Positions 52,040 to 61,570 are shown, counted from the stretch's first letter. The stretch: 64,000 nt of DNA from Comamonadaceae bacterium (GCA_947375135.1 CANCER010000006.1:1-64000); one strand, 5' to 3'. A program made the numbers and translations. Notes: generated from the sequence alone by a model not told the origin.

Positions 52040-53323
52040 ATGACAGAAGCCGTCATCCAACAACACCTGATCGACCCCGAGATCTGCATCCGCTGCAACA
52101 CCTGCGAAGCCATCTGCCCGGTGGGTGCCATCACCCATGACAGCCGCAACTACGTGGTCAAGGCCGATGTCTGCAACCTCTGCATGGCCTGCATCTCGCC
52201 TTGCCCCACAGGCTCCATCGACAACTGGCGCACCATGCCAAAGGTTATCGCCTACAAAATCGAAGACCAGTTGTTGTGGGACGAACTGCCCACAGAACTG
52301 ACCGCCGAACAACTCGCCGCTGCCGGCGTCGCAGAAACCGCAGTTGCCGAAGCGCAACCGGTAGCGACAACGACACAAACAGACCCCAGCGGCCAGGACG
52401 CCTTCAACTCGGCTGCCTTCGGCGCCACCCTGCCACCCTGGTCGGCAGCCCACGCGTACACCAACCTCTACGGCCCCAAGGCCACAGAGAAAACCATTAC
52501 CGCCAAGGTGGTGGGCAATGTGCGCGTCACCGAAGTCGGTGCCACCGCCGGTGCGGACTACGACACCCACCACATCGTGCTGGACTTTGGCGCCATGCCC
52601 TTCCCCGTGCTGGAAGGCCAGAGCATTGCCATCCTGCCGCCGGGTGTGGACGACCATGGCCGCGCCCACCATGCGCGCCAGTATTCGATTGCCAGCCCGC
52701 GCAATGGCGAACGGCCCGGCTACAACAACCTGTCGCTCACCGTCAAGCGCGTACTCGAAGACCACAGTGGCAAGCCGGTGCGTGGGGTCGCTTCCAACTA
52801 CCTGTGCGACCTGAAAATTGGCGACACGGTGGACGTGATCGGCCCGTTTGGTACCAGCTTCCTGATGCCCAACCACCCGCGCTCCACCATCGTGATGATC
52901 TGCACCGGCACCGGCAGCGCCCCCATGCGCGCCATGACCGAGTGGCGCAGGCGTTTGCGCGCTTCCGGCAAGTTCGAGGGCGGCAAGCTCATGCTGTTCT
53001 TCGGAGCGCGCACCCAGGAAGAGCTGCCGTATTTCGGCCCGCTACAAAACCTGCCCAAGGATTTCATCGACCTGCATTTCGCTTTCTCGCGCACGCCAGG
53101 CCAGCCCAAGCACTATGTGCAGGACCTGATGCGCGAACGCGCCGCCGATTTGGTGCCGCTGCTGGCCGACAGCAACAGCTACTTCTATGTCTGCGGACTC
53201 AAGAGCATGGAAGAGGGCGTGGTGCTCGCGCTGCATGACATTGCCAAGGCTGCGGGCCTGAACTGGGAAACCGTAGGCGCTTCACTCAAACGCGAAGGCC
53301 GTCTGCATCTGGAGACTTATTGA
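52040..53323 (+). CDS. boxA: Benzoyl-CoA 2,3-epoxidase, reductase subunit
   Basis: A 427-residue iron-sulphur flavoprotein passing electrons from NADPH to BoxB. The N-terminal ferredoxin has two 4Fe-4S clusters with cysteines 16, 19, 22, 26 and 45, 48, 51, 55. An Ala/Thr-rich linker follows (about 95-130), then an FNR-like FAD/NADP domain with [12 protein letters not shown] near 213, [13 protein letters not shown] near 290 and [11 protein letters not shown] near the end. GAGAG stands upstream of the ATG. The stop overlaps the start of the enoyl-CoA hydratase gene (TGATG). Confidence 0.95.
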   Translation: MTEAVIQQHLIDPEICIRCNTCEAICPVGAITHDSRNYVVKADVCNLCMACISPCPTGSIDNWRTMPKVIAYKIEDQLLWDELPTELTAEQLAAAGVAETAVAEAQPVATTTQTDPSGQDAFNSAAFGATLPPWSAAHAYTNLYGPKATEKTITAKVVGNVRVTEVGATAGADYDTHHIVLDFGAMPFPVLEGQSIAILPPGVDDHGRAHHARQYSIASPRNGERPGYNNLSLTVKRVLEDHSGKPVRGVASNYLCDLKIGDTVDVIGPFGTSFLMPNHPRSTIVMICTGTGSAPMRAMTEWRRRLRASGKFEGGKLMLFFGARTQEELPYFGPLQNLPKDFIDLHFAFSRTPGQPKHYVQDLMRERAADLVPLLADSNSYFYVCGLKSMEEGVVLALHDIAKAAGLNWETVGASLKREGRLHLETY

Positions 53324-54117
53324 TGACTGTGTTTGACAACTTGCTGGTCACCCAGCGCGCACCTGGCGTGGCGCAAATCACCATGTCACGTCCGGCCGTG
53401 TTCAACGCCTTTGACGAGTTGATGATTGGCGAGCTTGACGCAGCGTTCACCGAGTTGATTGACGATGCGACCGTGCGCGTCATCGTGCTGGCCGGCGAGG
53501 GCAAGCACATCAGCGCCGGTGCCGATCTGCAATGGATGCAGCGCGCAGCGCAGGCGACGCAGGAATGGAACCTGCTGGATGCAAGGCGCTTTGCCGGCAT
53601 GCTGCACCGCATTGCCAGCGCGCCGAAACCGGTGGTGGCGCGCGTGCAGGGCGCAGCACTCGGTGGCGGGGTTGGTTTGGCGTGCGCCTGCGACATCGCC
53701 ATTGCGGCCGACAACGCCAGCTTCTCGGTCAGCGAGGCCAAGTTCGGCATCCTGCCCGCCGTCATCGGCCCCTATGTCACCAACGCCGTGGGCAAGCGCC
53801 AAGCGCAGCGGCTGGCTCTGGCCACCACGCGCATCGGCGCAGCCGAGGCCTTGGCCATCGGCGTGGTGCAGCAGGTCGTGGCACTCGATGCGCTCGACGC
53901 GGCAGTGGATGCCACGCTCAAAGAGTTACTGGCCGGTAGCCCCAACGCCCAGCGCGAAATCAAGGCCCTGTTTGCACAACTCGAAGTCGGCCCCATCAGC
54001 CCGGAAGTGCGCGAACTTACCGCCCAAACCATCAGCCGCGTGCGCGGCACCGACGAAGCCCGCGAAGGCTTTGCCGCCTTCCTCGCCAAGCGCCCCGCGA
54101 ACTGGATTCCACAGTGA
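53323..54117 (+). CDS. Enoyl-CoA hydratase/isomerase
   Basis: A 264-residue crotonase-fold enzyme with the oxyanion-hole motifs HISAGADLQWM near residue 65 and VQGAALGGGVGLACACDIAI near 107. The start is ATG 53323, overlapping the boxA stop; a TTG three bases earlier is possible. In this position it probably isomerises or hydrates 3,4-dehydroadipyl-CoA to 3-hydroxyadipyl-CoA. It overlaps the next gene as GTGA, so the lower pathway is translated as a block. Confidence 0.9.
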   Translation: MTVFDNLLVTQRAPGVAQITMSRPAVFNAFDELMIGELDAAFTELIDDATVRVIVLAGEGKHISAGADLQWMQRAAQATQEWNLLDARRFAGMLHRIASAPKPVVARVQGAALGGGVGLACACDIAIAADNASFSVSEAKFGILPAVIGPYVTNAVGKRQAQRLALATTRIGAAEALAIGVVQQVVALDALDAAVDATLKELLAGSPNAQREIKALFAQLEVGPISPEVRELTAQTISRVRGTDEAREGFAAFLAKRPANWIPQ

Positions 54118-55646
54118 ATGATTTGAACAACGCGCCCGTATTGGTCGTCGGCGCCGGCATTATGGGCGCCGGCATCGCGCAGGTGGCCGCGCAAGCGGGC
54201 CACAGCGTCATGCTGTTTGACATGCGCGACGGCGCAGCCCTTGAAGCCAAAGACAAACTCACCTCCAGCCTGAACGCCCTGGTGGCCAAGGGCAAGCTCA
54301 ACGCGGATGCGGTGGCGCAAACCCTGTCCCGCATCAGCGCGATCAGCAGTCTGCAGGAAGCCGCAGCGGCCGGTCTGGTGGTGGAAGCGATTGTCGAAAA
54401 GCTGGAAGCCAAGCGCGGCCTGTTTCAGCAACTGGAGGCACTCGTCAGCGCCGATTGCATTCTGGCCACCAACACCTCCAGCATCTCGGTCACTGCGATT
54501 GCCAACGGCCTGCAGCATCCCGGCCGCTTGGTCGGCATGCATTTCTTCAATCCGGTGCCGCTGATGAAATTGGTGGAAGTGGTGTCGGGCCTGCAAACGG
54601 ATGCAGCGGTTGCCCAGGCCATCTTTGCGTTGTCACAGGCCTGGGGCAAGGTGGCGGTGCATGCGCGCTCCACGCCGGGCTTTATCGTCAACCGCATTGC
54701 GCGCCCCTATTACGCAGAGACCCTGGCGCTGCTGCAAGAACAGTCGGCCACACCGGCCGTGCTGGACGCCTGCCTGCGCGCCGCCGGTTTTCGCATGGGC
54801 CCCTGCGAGCTGATGGACCTGATTGGCCATGACACCAATTTCTCGGTGACGCAGTCGGTCTATGAGGCCAACTTTTTTGACAAGCGCTACCAGCCATCGC
54901 TGATGCAGCGCGAGATGGTCGATGGCGGCCTGCTGGGTCGCAAATCGGGCCAGGGCTTTTACCGCTACGCGGCCGATGCGGCCAAGCCCGCCATCGCTGC
55001 CGCGCAGGCTTCGCCCATGCCCGCTGCCCAGTCCCTCTGGCTGCATGGCCGCGGCCCGCTGGCCGATGCGCTGCACGCGGCCTGTGAACGTGCCCTCGGG
55101 ACAGAACGTTTGCCCGATGCCGATGCCGGTGCCGCGCCCGCGCTGCTGCGCGACGAAAGCAGCGAATGGATCGGTCTGGAGATCAAGGGCTGCCAGTTGC
55201 GCATGACGGATGGCCGCTGCGCCTCGCAACTCGGCGCCGATGTGGCCGTGTTCGATCTGCCGCTGCAAACGACCCAAGACACGGTGCTGGCCTGGGCGCC
55301 CTCCTCGCGCGCCTCTGCCGCCTGGACGGCACAGGCTGAACAATGGCTGCAGGCGCTGGGCTTCAACCCGCAGCGCGTGGCCGACACACCGGGCCTGGTG
55401 GTGGCACGCAGTATCGCCATGCTGGTCAACGAAGCGGCCGATGCCGTGCACCAGGGTGTGTGCAACGAGGCGGCCGCCGACGCTGCCATGAAGCTGGGCG
55501 TCAACTATCCCGCAGGCCCCTTTGAGTGGCTGGCGCTGTGGGGTGCCGTGCCGGTGTGCCAGTTGCTGGACGCGCTGGATGCCTTCTACCGTGGCGAGCG
55601 CTACCGCGCCAGCCCTTTGCTGCGCCAGCGCACCTGGCAGGATTGA
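54114..55646 (+). CDS. paaH: 3-Hydroxyadipyl-CoA dehydrogenase (PaaH-like)
   Basis: A 510-residue NAD+-dependent 3-hydroxyacyl-CoA dehydrogenase. The Rossmann motif VLVVGAGIMGAGIAQVAAQA begins at about residue 8, the catalytic-type His lies in VGMHFFNPVPLMKLVEVV, and two C-terminal 3HCDH domains follow (GFIVNRIARPYYAE and later GVNYPAGPFEWL), matching the long PaaH type rather than short FadB-like forms. The start is GTG 54114 within GTGA; the nearby ATG at 54118 is in another frame. It should oxidise 3-hydroxyadipyl-CoA to 3-oxoadipyl-CoA. Confidence 0.92.
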   Translation: MNDLNNAPVLVVGAGIMGAGIAQVAAQAGHSVMLFDMRDGAALEAKDKLTSSLNALVAKGKLNADAVAQTLSRISAISSLQEAAAAGLVVEAIVEKLEAKRGLFQQLEALVSADCILATNTSSISVTAIANGLQHPGRLVGMHFFNPVPLMKLVEVVSGLQTDAAVAQAIFALSQAWGKVAVHARSTPGFIVNRIARPYYAETLALLQEQSATPAVLDACLRAAGFRMGPCELMDLIGHDTNFSVTQSVYEANFFDKRYQPSLMQREMVDGGLLGRKSGQGFYRYAADAAKPAIAAAQASPMPAAQSLWLHGRGPLADALHAACERALGTERLPDADAGAAPALLRDESSEWIGLEIKGCQLRMTDGRCASQLGADVAVFDLPLQTTQDTVLAWAPSSRASAAWTAQAEQWLQALGFNPQRVADTPGLVVARSIAMLVNEAADAVHQGVCNEAAADAAMKLGVNYPAGPFEWLALWGAVPVCQLLDALDAFYRGERYRASPLLRQRTWQD

Positions 55647-55647
55647 T

Positions 55648-56097
55648 ATGAAATTTGCTGACTTCACCCAGGGCCAGGTCATTGAGGCCGGCCCTTACCA
55701 CCTGACCGAAGACGAGGTGCTGCAATTTGCCAAGGCCTGGGACCCGCAGTGGTTCCACACCGACCCTGAAGCCGCCGCCAAGGGGCGCCACGGCGGGCTG
55801 ATTGCCAGCGGCTGGCAGACCTGCGGTATCGCCATGCGGCTGATGGCCGACAAGGCCTTGCAGGGCTCGGAGTCCTTTGCCTCGCCCGGCCTGGCCTACA
55901 TCAAGTGGCTGCATCCGGTGCGCCCCGGTGACGATTTGAGCGTGCGCGCCACCGTGCTCGATACGCGCGTGGCACGCAGCCAGCCCGGTCTGGGCATCCT
56001 GCGCTGGCGCTGGCAACTGTTCAACGCAAAGAATGTCGAAGTGCTGGACCTGGAAGCCACCAGCCTGTTTGATCTGAATTACAACCCTGCCGCCTGA
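55648..56097 (+). CDS. MaoC-like hydratase/dehydratase
   Basis: A 149-residue hot-dog fold protein; the start is ATG 55648, one base after the dehydrogenase stop, and a frame back to 55522 is antisense-like filler within paaH. The hydratase motif is visible as AKAWDPQWFHTDPEAAAKGR (the D-x-H of the MaoC active site) followed by HGGLIASGWQT. It may be a second hydratase for unsaturated CoA esters or a thioesterase-like editing enzyme of the pathway. Placed between paaH and the thiolase gene. Confidence 0.88.
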   Translation: MKFADFTQGQVIEAGPYHLTEDEVLQFAKAWDPQWFHTDPEAAAKGRHGGLIASGWQTCGIAMRLMADKALQGSESFASPGLAYIKWLHPVRPGDDLSVRATVLDTRVARSQPGLGILRWRWQLFNAKNVEVLDLEATSLFDLNYNPAA

Positions 56098-56106
56098 ACG
56101 CACGCC

Positions 56107-57309
56107 ATGAACCAAGCCTTTATCTGCGACGCCATCCGTACCCCCTTCGGCCGCTACGGCGGCGCACTGTCTTCCGTGCGCGCCGACGACCTGGGTGCCA
56201 TTCCCCTGCGGGCCCTGATGCAACGCAACCCGAACGTGGACTGGGCGTCCATCACCGACGTGATCCTGGGCTGTGCCAACCAGGCCGGCGAAGACAACCG
56301 CAACGTGGCACGCATGAGCGCCTTGCTGGCCGGCCTGCCGCTGGAGGTGCCCGGCGGCACCGTGAACCGCTTGTGCGGCTCGGGCCTGGATGCGGTGGGC
56401 ACGGCAGCACGCGCCATCAAGGCAGGTGAAGCCACTCTGATGATTGCCGGCGGCGTGGAAAGCATGAGCCGCGCACCGTTCGTGATGCCCAAGGCCGAGA
56501 GCGCCTTCAGCCGCAACAACGCGGTCTATGACACCACCATCGGCTGGCGCTTTGTCAACAAACTGATGAAGGCGCAATACGGCGTGGACTCCATGCCCGA
56601 GACGGCCGAGAATGTGGCCACCGATTACCACATTGAACGCGAGGCGCAGGACCGCATGGCCCTGGCCAGCCAATGCAAGGCCGTGGCCGCGCAGCAGGCC
56701 GGCCACTTTGCGCGCGAGATTGTGGGTGTGCCGATTGCGCAGAAAAAGGGCGACGCCCTCCTCTTCGACACCGACGAGCACCCGCGCGCCACCACCCTCG
56801 AAGCGCTGGCAAAACTCAAACCCATCGTCCGCCCCGACGGCACCATCACCGCCGGCAATGCCAGCGGCGTCAACGACGGTGCCTGTGCCCTGTTGCTGGC
56901 CGACGAAGCCACGGCGCGCAAGAACGGCTTGACTCCCAGAGCCCGTGTGGTCGGCATGGCCACCGCCGGTGTGGCACCGCGCATCATGGGTATGGGCCCG
57001 GCACCGGCCACCGACAAAGTGCTGGCCCTGACTGGCCTGACCTTGGCGCAACTGGATGTGATTGAACTCAACGAAGCCTTTGCCGCGCAAGGCCTTGCGG
57101 TCTTGCGCCAGCTGGGCCTGCAGGACGACGACGCGCGTGTGAATGCGTGGGGCGGCGCGATTGCGCTGGGCCATCCACTGGGCGCCTCGGGCGCACGCCT
57201 GGCCACCACCGCCATCAACCGCCTGCACGCCACGGGCGGGCGCTATGCGCTGTGCACCATGTGCATCGGCGTGGGCCAGGGCATTGCGCTGATTCTGGAA
57301 CGCGTTTGA
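56107..57309 (+). CDS. pcaF: 3-Oxoadipyl-CoA thiolase
   Basis: A 400-residue thiolase that cleaves 3-oxoadipyl-CoA to succinyl-CoA and acetyl-CoA, the last step of the route. Nucleophilic cysteine in GGTVNRLCGSGLDAVG near residue 90, the histidine in GHPLGASGAR near 358 and the second cysteine in ALCTMCIGVGQG near 388 are all present. The start IRTPFGRYGGALSSVRADDL is characteristic of the PcaF/PaaJ group. It ends the plus-strand run and is convergent with the dadA-like gene; the 90 bases between show no clear terminator hairpin. Confidence 0.93.
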   Translation: MNQAFICDAIRTPFGRYGGALSSVRADDLGAIPLRALMQRNPNVDWASITDVILGCANQAGEDNRNVARMSALLAGLPLEVPGGTVNRLCGSGLDAVGTAARAIKAGEATLMIAGGVESMSRAPFVMPKAESAFSRNNAVYDTTIGWRFVNKLMKAQYGVDSMPETAENVATDYHIEREAQDRMALASQCKAVAAQQAGHFAREIVGVPIAQKKGDALLFDTDEHPRATTLEALAKLKPIVRPDGTITAGNASGVNDGACALLLADEATARKNGLTPRARVVGMATAGVAPRIMGMGPAPATDKVLALTGLTLAQLDVIELNEAFAAQGLAVLRQLGLQDDDARVNAWGGAIALGHPLGASGARLATTAINRLHATGGRYALCTMCIGVGQGIALILERV

Positions 57310-57399
57310 CCGCTGAAGTGCAGGACCTGCTGGCGCAAGCGCATGGTGCAGGCTTGCAGCGTGAGGCCCGGCTGCTGCAAGCGCTGAATGCGCGACCCG

Positions 57400-58683
57400 T
57401 CAGCCTTGCAAAACCAGGTGGGGCTTGCCTGCGACTGCGGTGACGCCCGGCTGCAACGCCCCCTGCACCACATCGCCCACCATGTCGGCGGTGACGGCCG
57501 ACAGGGTCCAGCCCAGGTGGCCGTGGCCGGTGTTGTAGAACACATTGGCCTGACGGCCACGGCCCACGCGGGGCATCATGTTGGGCAGCATGGGGCGCAA
57601 GCCGGCCCAGGGCACCACCTGGCGCGTGTTGACGCCGGGGAAGCACTGGTTCACCCACTCCACCAGCGGGCGTATGCGGTCGGCCCGGATGTCCTTGTTG
57701 TAGCCATTGAATTCGGCCGTGCCGGCGACGCGGAAACGGTCTGCGCCCAGGCGGCTGGTGACCAGCTTGGTTTCGTCATCCAGCAGACTCACCGTGGGTG
57801 CGGCGGCCTGGCTTTGTGCGTCGTTCAGATGCACAGTAATGGAGTAGCCCTTGACCGGATAGATATTCACGCGGTCACCCAGCTGCGCGGCAAAGTCGCG
57901 GCTCTCCACGCCCGCACACACCACGAGGCCGTCGAAGTGGTGCATCTGGTGCCCGGCGTCTTCCTGCACGGTCACGCTGGCGCTGGCGCCATCGCTGCGC
58001 AGGGCTACCACGTCCTGCCCGTACAGGCACTTCACGCCCATGCGCAAAAGCGCGGTGGCCAGGCCGTTGGTGAACTTGTGGATGTCGCCGGTGGAGTCGC
58101 TCTCCGTAAAGTAGCCACCGTAGTAGCTGCCTGCGAGGGTGGGCTCGATGGCCTTCATCTCGGCCGGTGTTACGGCGCGGCGGGGCAAGCCGCCCTCGGC
58201 CAGCATCTTGGACACTTCGCCGGCGTGGTCAAAGCCCTTCTTGTCGCGGTAGATGTGCAGAATGCCCTCTTTCTTGAGGTCAAAGTCGACCCCTTCGGCC
58301 CTGGCCCAGGCAAACAGGTGTTCGCGTGCGGCCACAGCCAGGCGCGTGGTTTCAATGGTGTTGCGGCGGTAGTGCGGCATGTGGCTGATGAACTCGGCAA
58401 ACCACGACAGCTTGTGCCAGCTGGGCTTCGGATTGACCAGCAGGGGCGCATCGCTCTTGAGCATCCACTTCAGTCCCTTGAGGATGGTGGACCAGTGGTT
58501 CCATACCTCAGCGTTGGAGGCCGACAGTTGGCCGCCGTTGGCAAAGGAGGTCTCCATGGCCGCATAGCGGTGTTTCTCGAACAGGGTGACGGCAAAGCCG
58601 CGTTTGGCCAGGGCGTAGGCAGTGGTGACGCCGGTGATGCCGCCGCCTATGACAGCGATGGACTTGCTTGATGGAGAAGGCAT
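57400..58683 (-). CDS. dadA: DadA-like FAD amino acid dehydrogenase, glycine riboswitch-controlled
   Basis: A 427-residue FAD oxidoreductase of the D-amino acid dehydrogenase/glycine oxidase (DAO) family. The N-terminus IAVIGGGITGVTTAYALAKR is the FAD-binding loop; TSFANGGQLSASNAEVWNHW is the second conserved segment; VFYNTGHGHLGWTLSA is the C-terminal FAD site. Length and pattern match DadA (D-alanine to pyruvate), a respiratory-chain enzyme at the inner membrane. But a glycine riboswitch lies directly upstream, which suggests that glycine rather than, or in addition to, D-alanine is the physiological substrate. The substrate is inferred from the riboswitch, not from active-site residues. 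Confidence 0.88.
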   Translation of the reverse strand: MPSPSSKSIAVIGGGITGVTTAYALAKRGFAVTLFEKHRYAAMETSFANGGQLSASNAEVWNHWSTILKGLKWMLKSDAPLLVNPKPSWHKLSWFAEFISHMPHYRRNTIETTRLAVAAREHLFAWARAEGVDFDLKKEGILHIYRDKKGFDHAGEVSKMLAEGGLPRRAVTPAEMKAIEPTLAGSYYGGYFTESDSTGDIHKFTNGLATALLRMGVKCLYGQDVVALRSDGASASVTVQEDAGHQMHHFDGLVVCAGVESRDFAAQLGDRVNIYPVKGYSITVHLNDAQSQAAAPTVSLLDDETKLVTSRLGADRFRVAGTAEFNGYNKDIRADRIRPLVEWVNQCFPGVNTRQVVPWAGLRPMLPNMMPRVGRGRQANVFYNTGHGHLGWTLSAVTADMVGDVVQGALQPGVTAVAGKPHLVLQG

Positions 58684-58744
58684 GGTTTGAGGTTTCCAAA
58701 TCAGTCAGACGGGGAAGTAGGGCTGCGCACCATGCGCGGCCTAC

Positions 58745-58940
58745 GCCCCCTCTGTTTGGAACCTGAGAGATTCACCTCCTGGCCTGGTGGCCGGGGGGCT
58801 TGCTCCTGCGGTGCACCGGGCGACTAGCTCCGGCAGCTCTTCAGAGTGCTTTGCGGTGATCGGTCCTTTTGCCTGAGAGTTTCCGGGGCGGTTGCTCCTT
58901 CGGCGCTGTGCGGCTGGGCCCACAGTCTCTCCCGATCACC
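58745..58940 (-). promoter_or_regulatory. Tandem glycine riboswitch upstream of the dadA-like gene
   Basis: Read on the minus strand, two glycine aptamers follow each other. Aptamer 1 (about 58940-58857) starts GGTGATCGGGAGAGACTGTG and ends AAACTCTCAGGCAAAAGGAC. Aptamer 2 (about 58850-58745) has CACCGCAGGAGCAAGC and ends TCTCTCAGGTTCCAAACAGA. CTCTCAGG plus the A-rich stretch and the GGAGCAA core are the conserved signatures of this class. The start codon of the downstream gene is about 60 bases away. Tandem glycine riboswitches usually turn on glycine catabolism genes when glycine is abundant. Confidence 0.92.
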
Positions 58941-58959
58941 AAGTGGTGAATTGTAGGGC

Positions 58960-60156
58960 CTACACGAGGTAGCGCTCCGTTAAATGGACCCAGTAGGCCG
59001 AGCCCACTGCGATGTTGCTGTCGTCAAAATCGTAGCCCGGGTTGTGCACCATGCAGGCACCGTGGCCGCCGGTGCTGGCATCGCCGTTGCCGATGAACAG
59101 GTAGCTGCCGGGCACTTGTTCAAGCATGAAGGCAAAGTCTTCACTGCCGGTCAGCGCCTCGGTGCGGGCCACCACGCGTTCAGACCCCACAAGCTCCACG
59201 CCCACCCGGGTGGCAAATTCGGTTTCCACGGACGTGTTGACCAGCACCGGATAGCCACCGCGAAAGACCACCTCGGCGCGCACGCCAAAGCTTTTTGCTT
59301 GTGCCTGTACCAGTTCTTCAATGCGCTGGTTCAGCAGCAGGCGCACGTCGCGGTCCAGCGAACGCACGCTCAGTTCCAGCGTCGCGGTTTGCGGAATGAC
59401 GTTGTTGGCTTGTCCGGCCTTGAAGCTGCCCACGGTAATAACCGCCGTTTGCAGCGGAGCCACGTTGCGCGACACGATGGTCTGCAGCGCCATGACGATG
59501 GAGGCACCCGCCACGACCGGATCGGCCGCGATATGGGGCATGGCACCGTGGCCGCCTTTGCCATGCAGGGTGATGGTGATGTTCTCGCTCGATGCCATGG
59601 TCGCCCCGTCGCGGAACAGCAGATGCCCCGGCTTGAAGCCCGGCATGTTGTGCATGGCAAAAATGGCGTCGCAAGGGAAGCGCTCAAACAAGCCGTCTTC
59701 CATCATTTTTTTAGCGCCGCCAAAGCCCTCTTCAGCGGGCTGAAAAATCAGGTTCAGCGTGCCCTGGAAGGCACCCTGCTCGGCGAGCTGCTTGGCGGCT
59801 GCCAGCAGCATGGCGGTGTGGCCGTCATGGCCGCAGGCATGCATCACCCCGGCATGCACGCTGGCATGGGGCAGACCGGTCTGCTCCTCAATCGGCAGGG
59901 CATCCATGTCTGCACGCAGCCCCAGGCGCTTGGAACCATTGCCTTTGCGCAACTGCCCCACCACCCCGGTGCCACCCAGGCCGCGGGTGACCTGGTAACC
60001 CCAGCGGGTCAAGGATTGCGCCACCAGCTCACTGGTGCGGTGCTCCTCAAAAGCCAGTTCCGGATGTTGGTGGATGTCGCGGCGCAAAGCTACAAACGCG
60101 GACACATCCTGCGCCGGGACCAGGGCCTTGTCACGTTCCATGGCGGCAACGGACAT
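58960..60156 (-). CDS. M20 family amidohydrolase, probable hippurate hydrolase
   Basis: A 398-residue peptidase M20D (amidohydrolase/hippuricase/IAA-amino acid hydrolase) protein. Metal-binding residues are in MHACGHDGHTAML near residue 107 and FQPAEEGFGGA near 143; the dimerisation domain has GKGGHGAMPH near 195 and the end carries a GSEDFAFML His/Glu-type segment. The start is ATG 60156, four bases after the transporter stop; the frame reaching 60219 lies in the transporter gene. Family members hydrolyse N-acylated amino acids such as benzoylglycine. The neighbouring benzoate and glycine genes make hippurate a good candidate substrate. Confidence 0.88.
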   Translation of the reverse strand: MSVAAMERDKALVPAQDVSAFVALRRDIHQHPELAFEEHRTSELVAQSLTRWGYQVTRGLGGTGVVGQLRKGNGSKRLGLRADMDALPIEEQTGLPHASVHAGVMHACGHDGHTAMLLAAAKQLAEQGAFQGTLNLIFQPAEEGFGGAKKMMEDGLFERFPCDAIFAMHNMPGFKPGHLLFRDGATMASSENITITLHGKGGHGAMPHIAADPVVAGASIVMALQTIVSRNVAPLQTAVITVGSFKAGQANNVIPQTATLELSVRSLDRDVRLLLNQRIEELVQAQAKSFGVRAEVVFRGGYPVLVNTSVETEFATRVGVELVGSERVVARTEALTGSEDFAFMLEQVPGSYLFIGNGDASTGGHGACMVHNPGYDFDDSNIAVGSAYWVHLTERYLV

Positions 60157-60160
60157 GGTC

Positions 60161-61489
60161 TTAGCCTTCCAAGGTGCGGTTGCGGCCTTCGGGCAGGAGG
60201 TACATGCCCACTGCCGCAATCAGGCTGGTGGCGGTGACATACAGGGCGGGTGAGGCCGGGTTGCCGGTCGCACCGATCAGCCAGGTCACCACAAACTGTG
60301 TGGTGCCGCCAAACAGCGCCACGCCCACCGCATAGGCAATCGACATGCCGATGGCGCGGATACGGCGCGGAAACAGTTCGGGAATCGCCACCAGGGACGC
60401 AGCACCGCTGAGTGCAGTCAGGGCACCCAGCAGGATGGTGACGGCAAACAGGGCTGCCGGTGTCTTCTGGTCCACCAGCATCAGGAAGGCGGGGTAGGAC
60501 AGGAGTGCTGCCAGCAGGCGGGGCACCAGCATCACCGGGCGGCGTCCGAAGCGGTCTGACAACCAGCCGCCCAGCAGGGAGAACACCACGGTGGACAGGC
60601 CACCGACCACGGTAGCCGCCATGGCGATGGTGGGTGCGAACTTGAGCGTGGTGATGGCGTAGGTGGTCATGTAGTTGCCCACATAGGTGGACACGGTGCC
60701 GCCCAACACCGCCAGGATGGACAACACAATCAAACGGCGATGCGCGCCCAGCGTGGGAGGTACACCCCCCGATGACGTGGTGTGGCCCTGCTCCAGCGTC
60801 TCCGGCATTTCGCGGCGCAGATAGACCGCCACAGGAATCAGCAACATGCCAACAGCGAAGGGAACACGCCAACCCCAGGCCAGCAACTCGGCAGGGGTCA
60901 AGGTACTGGTCAACACCATGCCAATGGAGCCAGCCACAAATCCGGCGGCACCCTGGCTTGCCAGCTGCCAGCTGCCATACAGGCCGCGCTGGTGCGCCGG
61001 TGCGCTCTCAATCAGGAAGGCGCTGCTGGGGCCGACTTCGCCGCCCAGGGCCAGGCCCTGGATCAGGCGGCACAGCACCACAATGATGGGGGCCGCCAGA
61101 CCGATGCTTGCATACGAAGGCGTGACGGCCAGGCCCAGGGTGCCCACGGTGATCAGGCCGATGGTGAGCAGCATGGCCGGTTTGCGACCGGCGCGGTCAG
61201 CATAGGCGCCGATCAGAATCCCACCCAGCGGGCGCGAGACAAAGCCCACACCAAATACGGCCACTGACAGCAGCAAGCTGCCCAGTTCGGTGGACGCCGG
61301 GAAGAAGGTCTTGCCGATGTACACCGCAAAGAAGGCGTAGGTCACGAAGTCATAAAACTCCAGCGCGTTACCGATCACGGTGGCAGCCACCACTTTGCGC
61401 GGAATGGCGGTACCCCTGGCGCGGGAAGATGCGCTTGCGGGCGGTGAGGCGTAGTCCATGGGGGGAGTAGTTTGCACGGTTGTCTCCAT
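60161..61489 (-). CDS. MFS transporter, metabolite:H+ symporter (MHS) family
   Basis: A 442-residue inner-membrane carrier with twelve hydrophobic spans. The N-terminal part VVAATVIGNALEFYDFVTYA and the loop GAYADRAGRKPAMLLTIGLI carry the RKP/AxRxGRK motif of the major facilitator superfamily; the second loop GGWLSDRFGRRP repeats it. The start is ATG 61489; another in-frame ATG at 61459 (MDYASPP) is also possible. The open frame to 62170 lies antisense to the LysR gene and is not real. It is cotranscribed with the M20 hydrolase four bases downstream and probably imports the substrate of that enzyme, perhaps hippurate or a related acyl amino acid. Confidence 0.9.
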   Translation of the reverse strand: METTVQTTPPMDYASPPASASSRARGTAIPRKVVAATVIGNALEFYDFVTYAFFAVYIGKTFFPASTELGSLLLSVAVFGVGFVSRPLGGILIGAYADRAGRKPAMLLTIGLITVGTLGLAVTPSYASIGLAAPIIVVLCRLIQGLALGGEVGPSSAFLIESAPAHQRGLYGSWQLASQGAAGFVAGSIGMVLTSTLTPAELLAWGWRVPFAVGMLLIPVAVYLRREMPETLEQGHTTSSGGVPPTLGAHRRLIVLSILAVLGGTVSTYVGNYMTTYAITTLKFAPTIAMAATVVGGLSTVVFSLLGGWLSDRFGRRPVMLVPRLLAALLSYPAFLMLVDQKTPAALFAVTILLGALTALSGAASLVAIPELFPRRIRAIGMSIAYAVGVALFGGTTQFVVTWLIGATGNPASPALYVTATSLIAAVGMYLLPEGRNRTLEG

Positions 61490-61549
61490 TTGTTTACTGT
61501 TAGTGGCTGCATCGTAGGACGCTTGTTTTGATGTGTCCAATGTATTATT

Positions 61550-61570
61550 TTTGTGGATATCATTCACAAA
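61550..61570. promoter_or_regulatory. Candidate LysR binding site between the divergent LysR and MFS genes
   Basis: TTTGTG at 61550-61555 and CACAAA at 61565-61570 form a perfect inverted repeat with nine bases between, in the 97-bp gap separating the two start codons. LysR regulators bind dyads of the T-N11-A form in such gaps; TTGTG(N9)CACAA fits with T-N11-A spacing. The gap is AT-rich compared with both genes. Confidence 0.45.

Noticed and set aside
55501..57228. 575-codon minus-strand frame
   Set aside because: Antisense to the MaoC and thiolase genes, both of which have intact active sites.
57388..58671. 427-codon plus-strand frame
   Set aside because: Antisense to the dadA-like gene, which has the riboswitch leader on its own strand.
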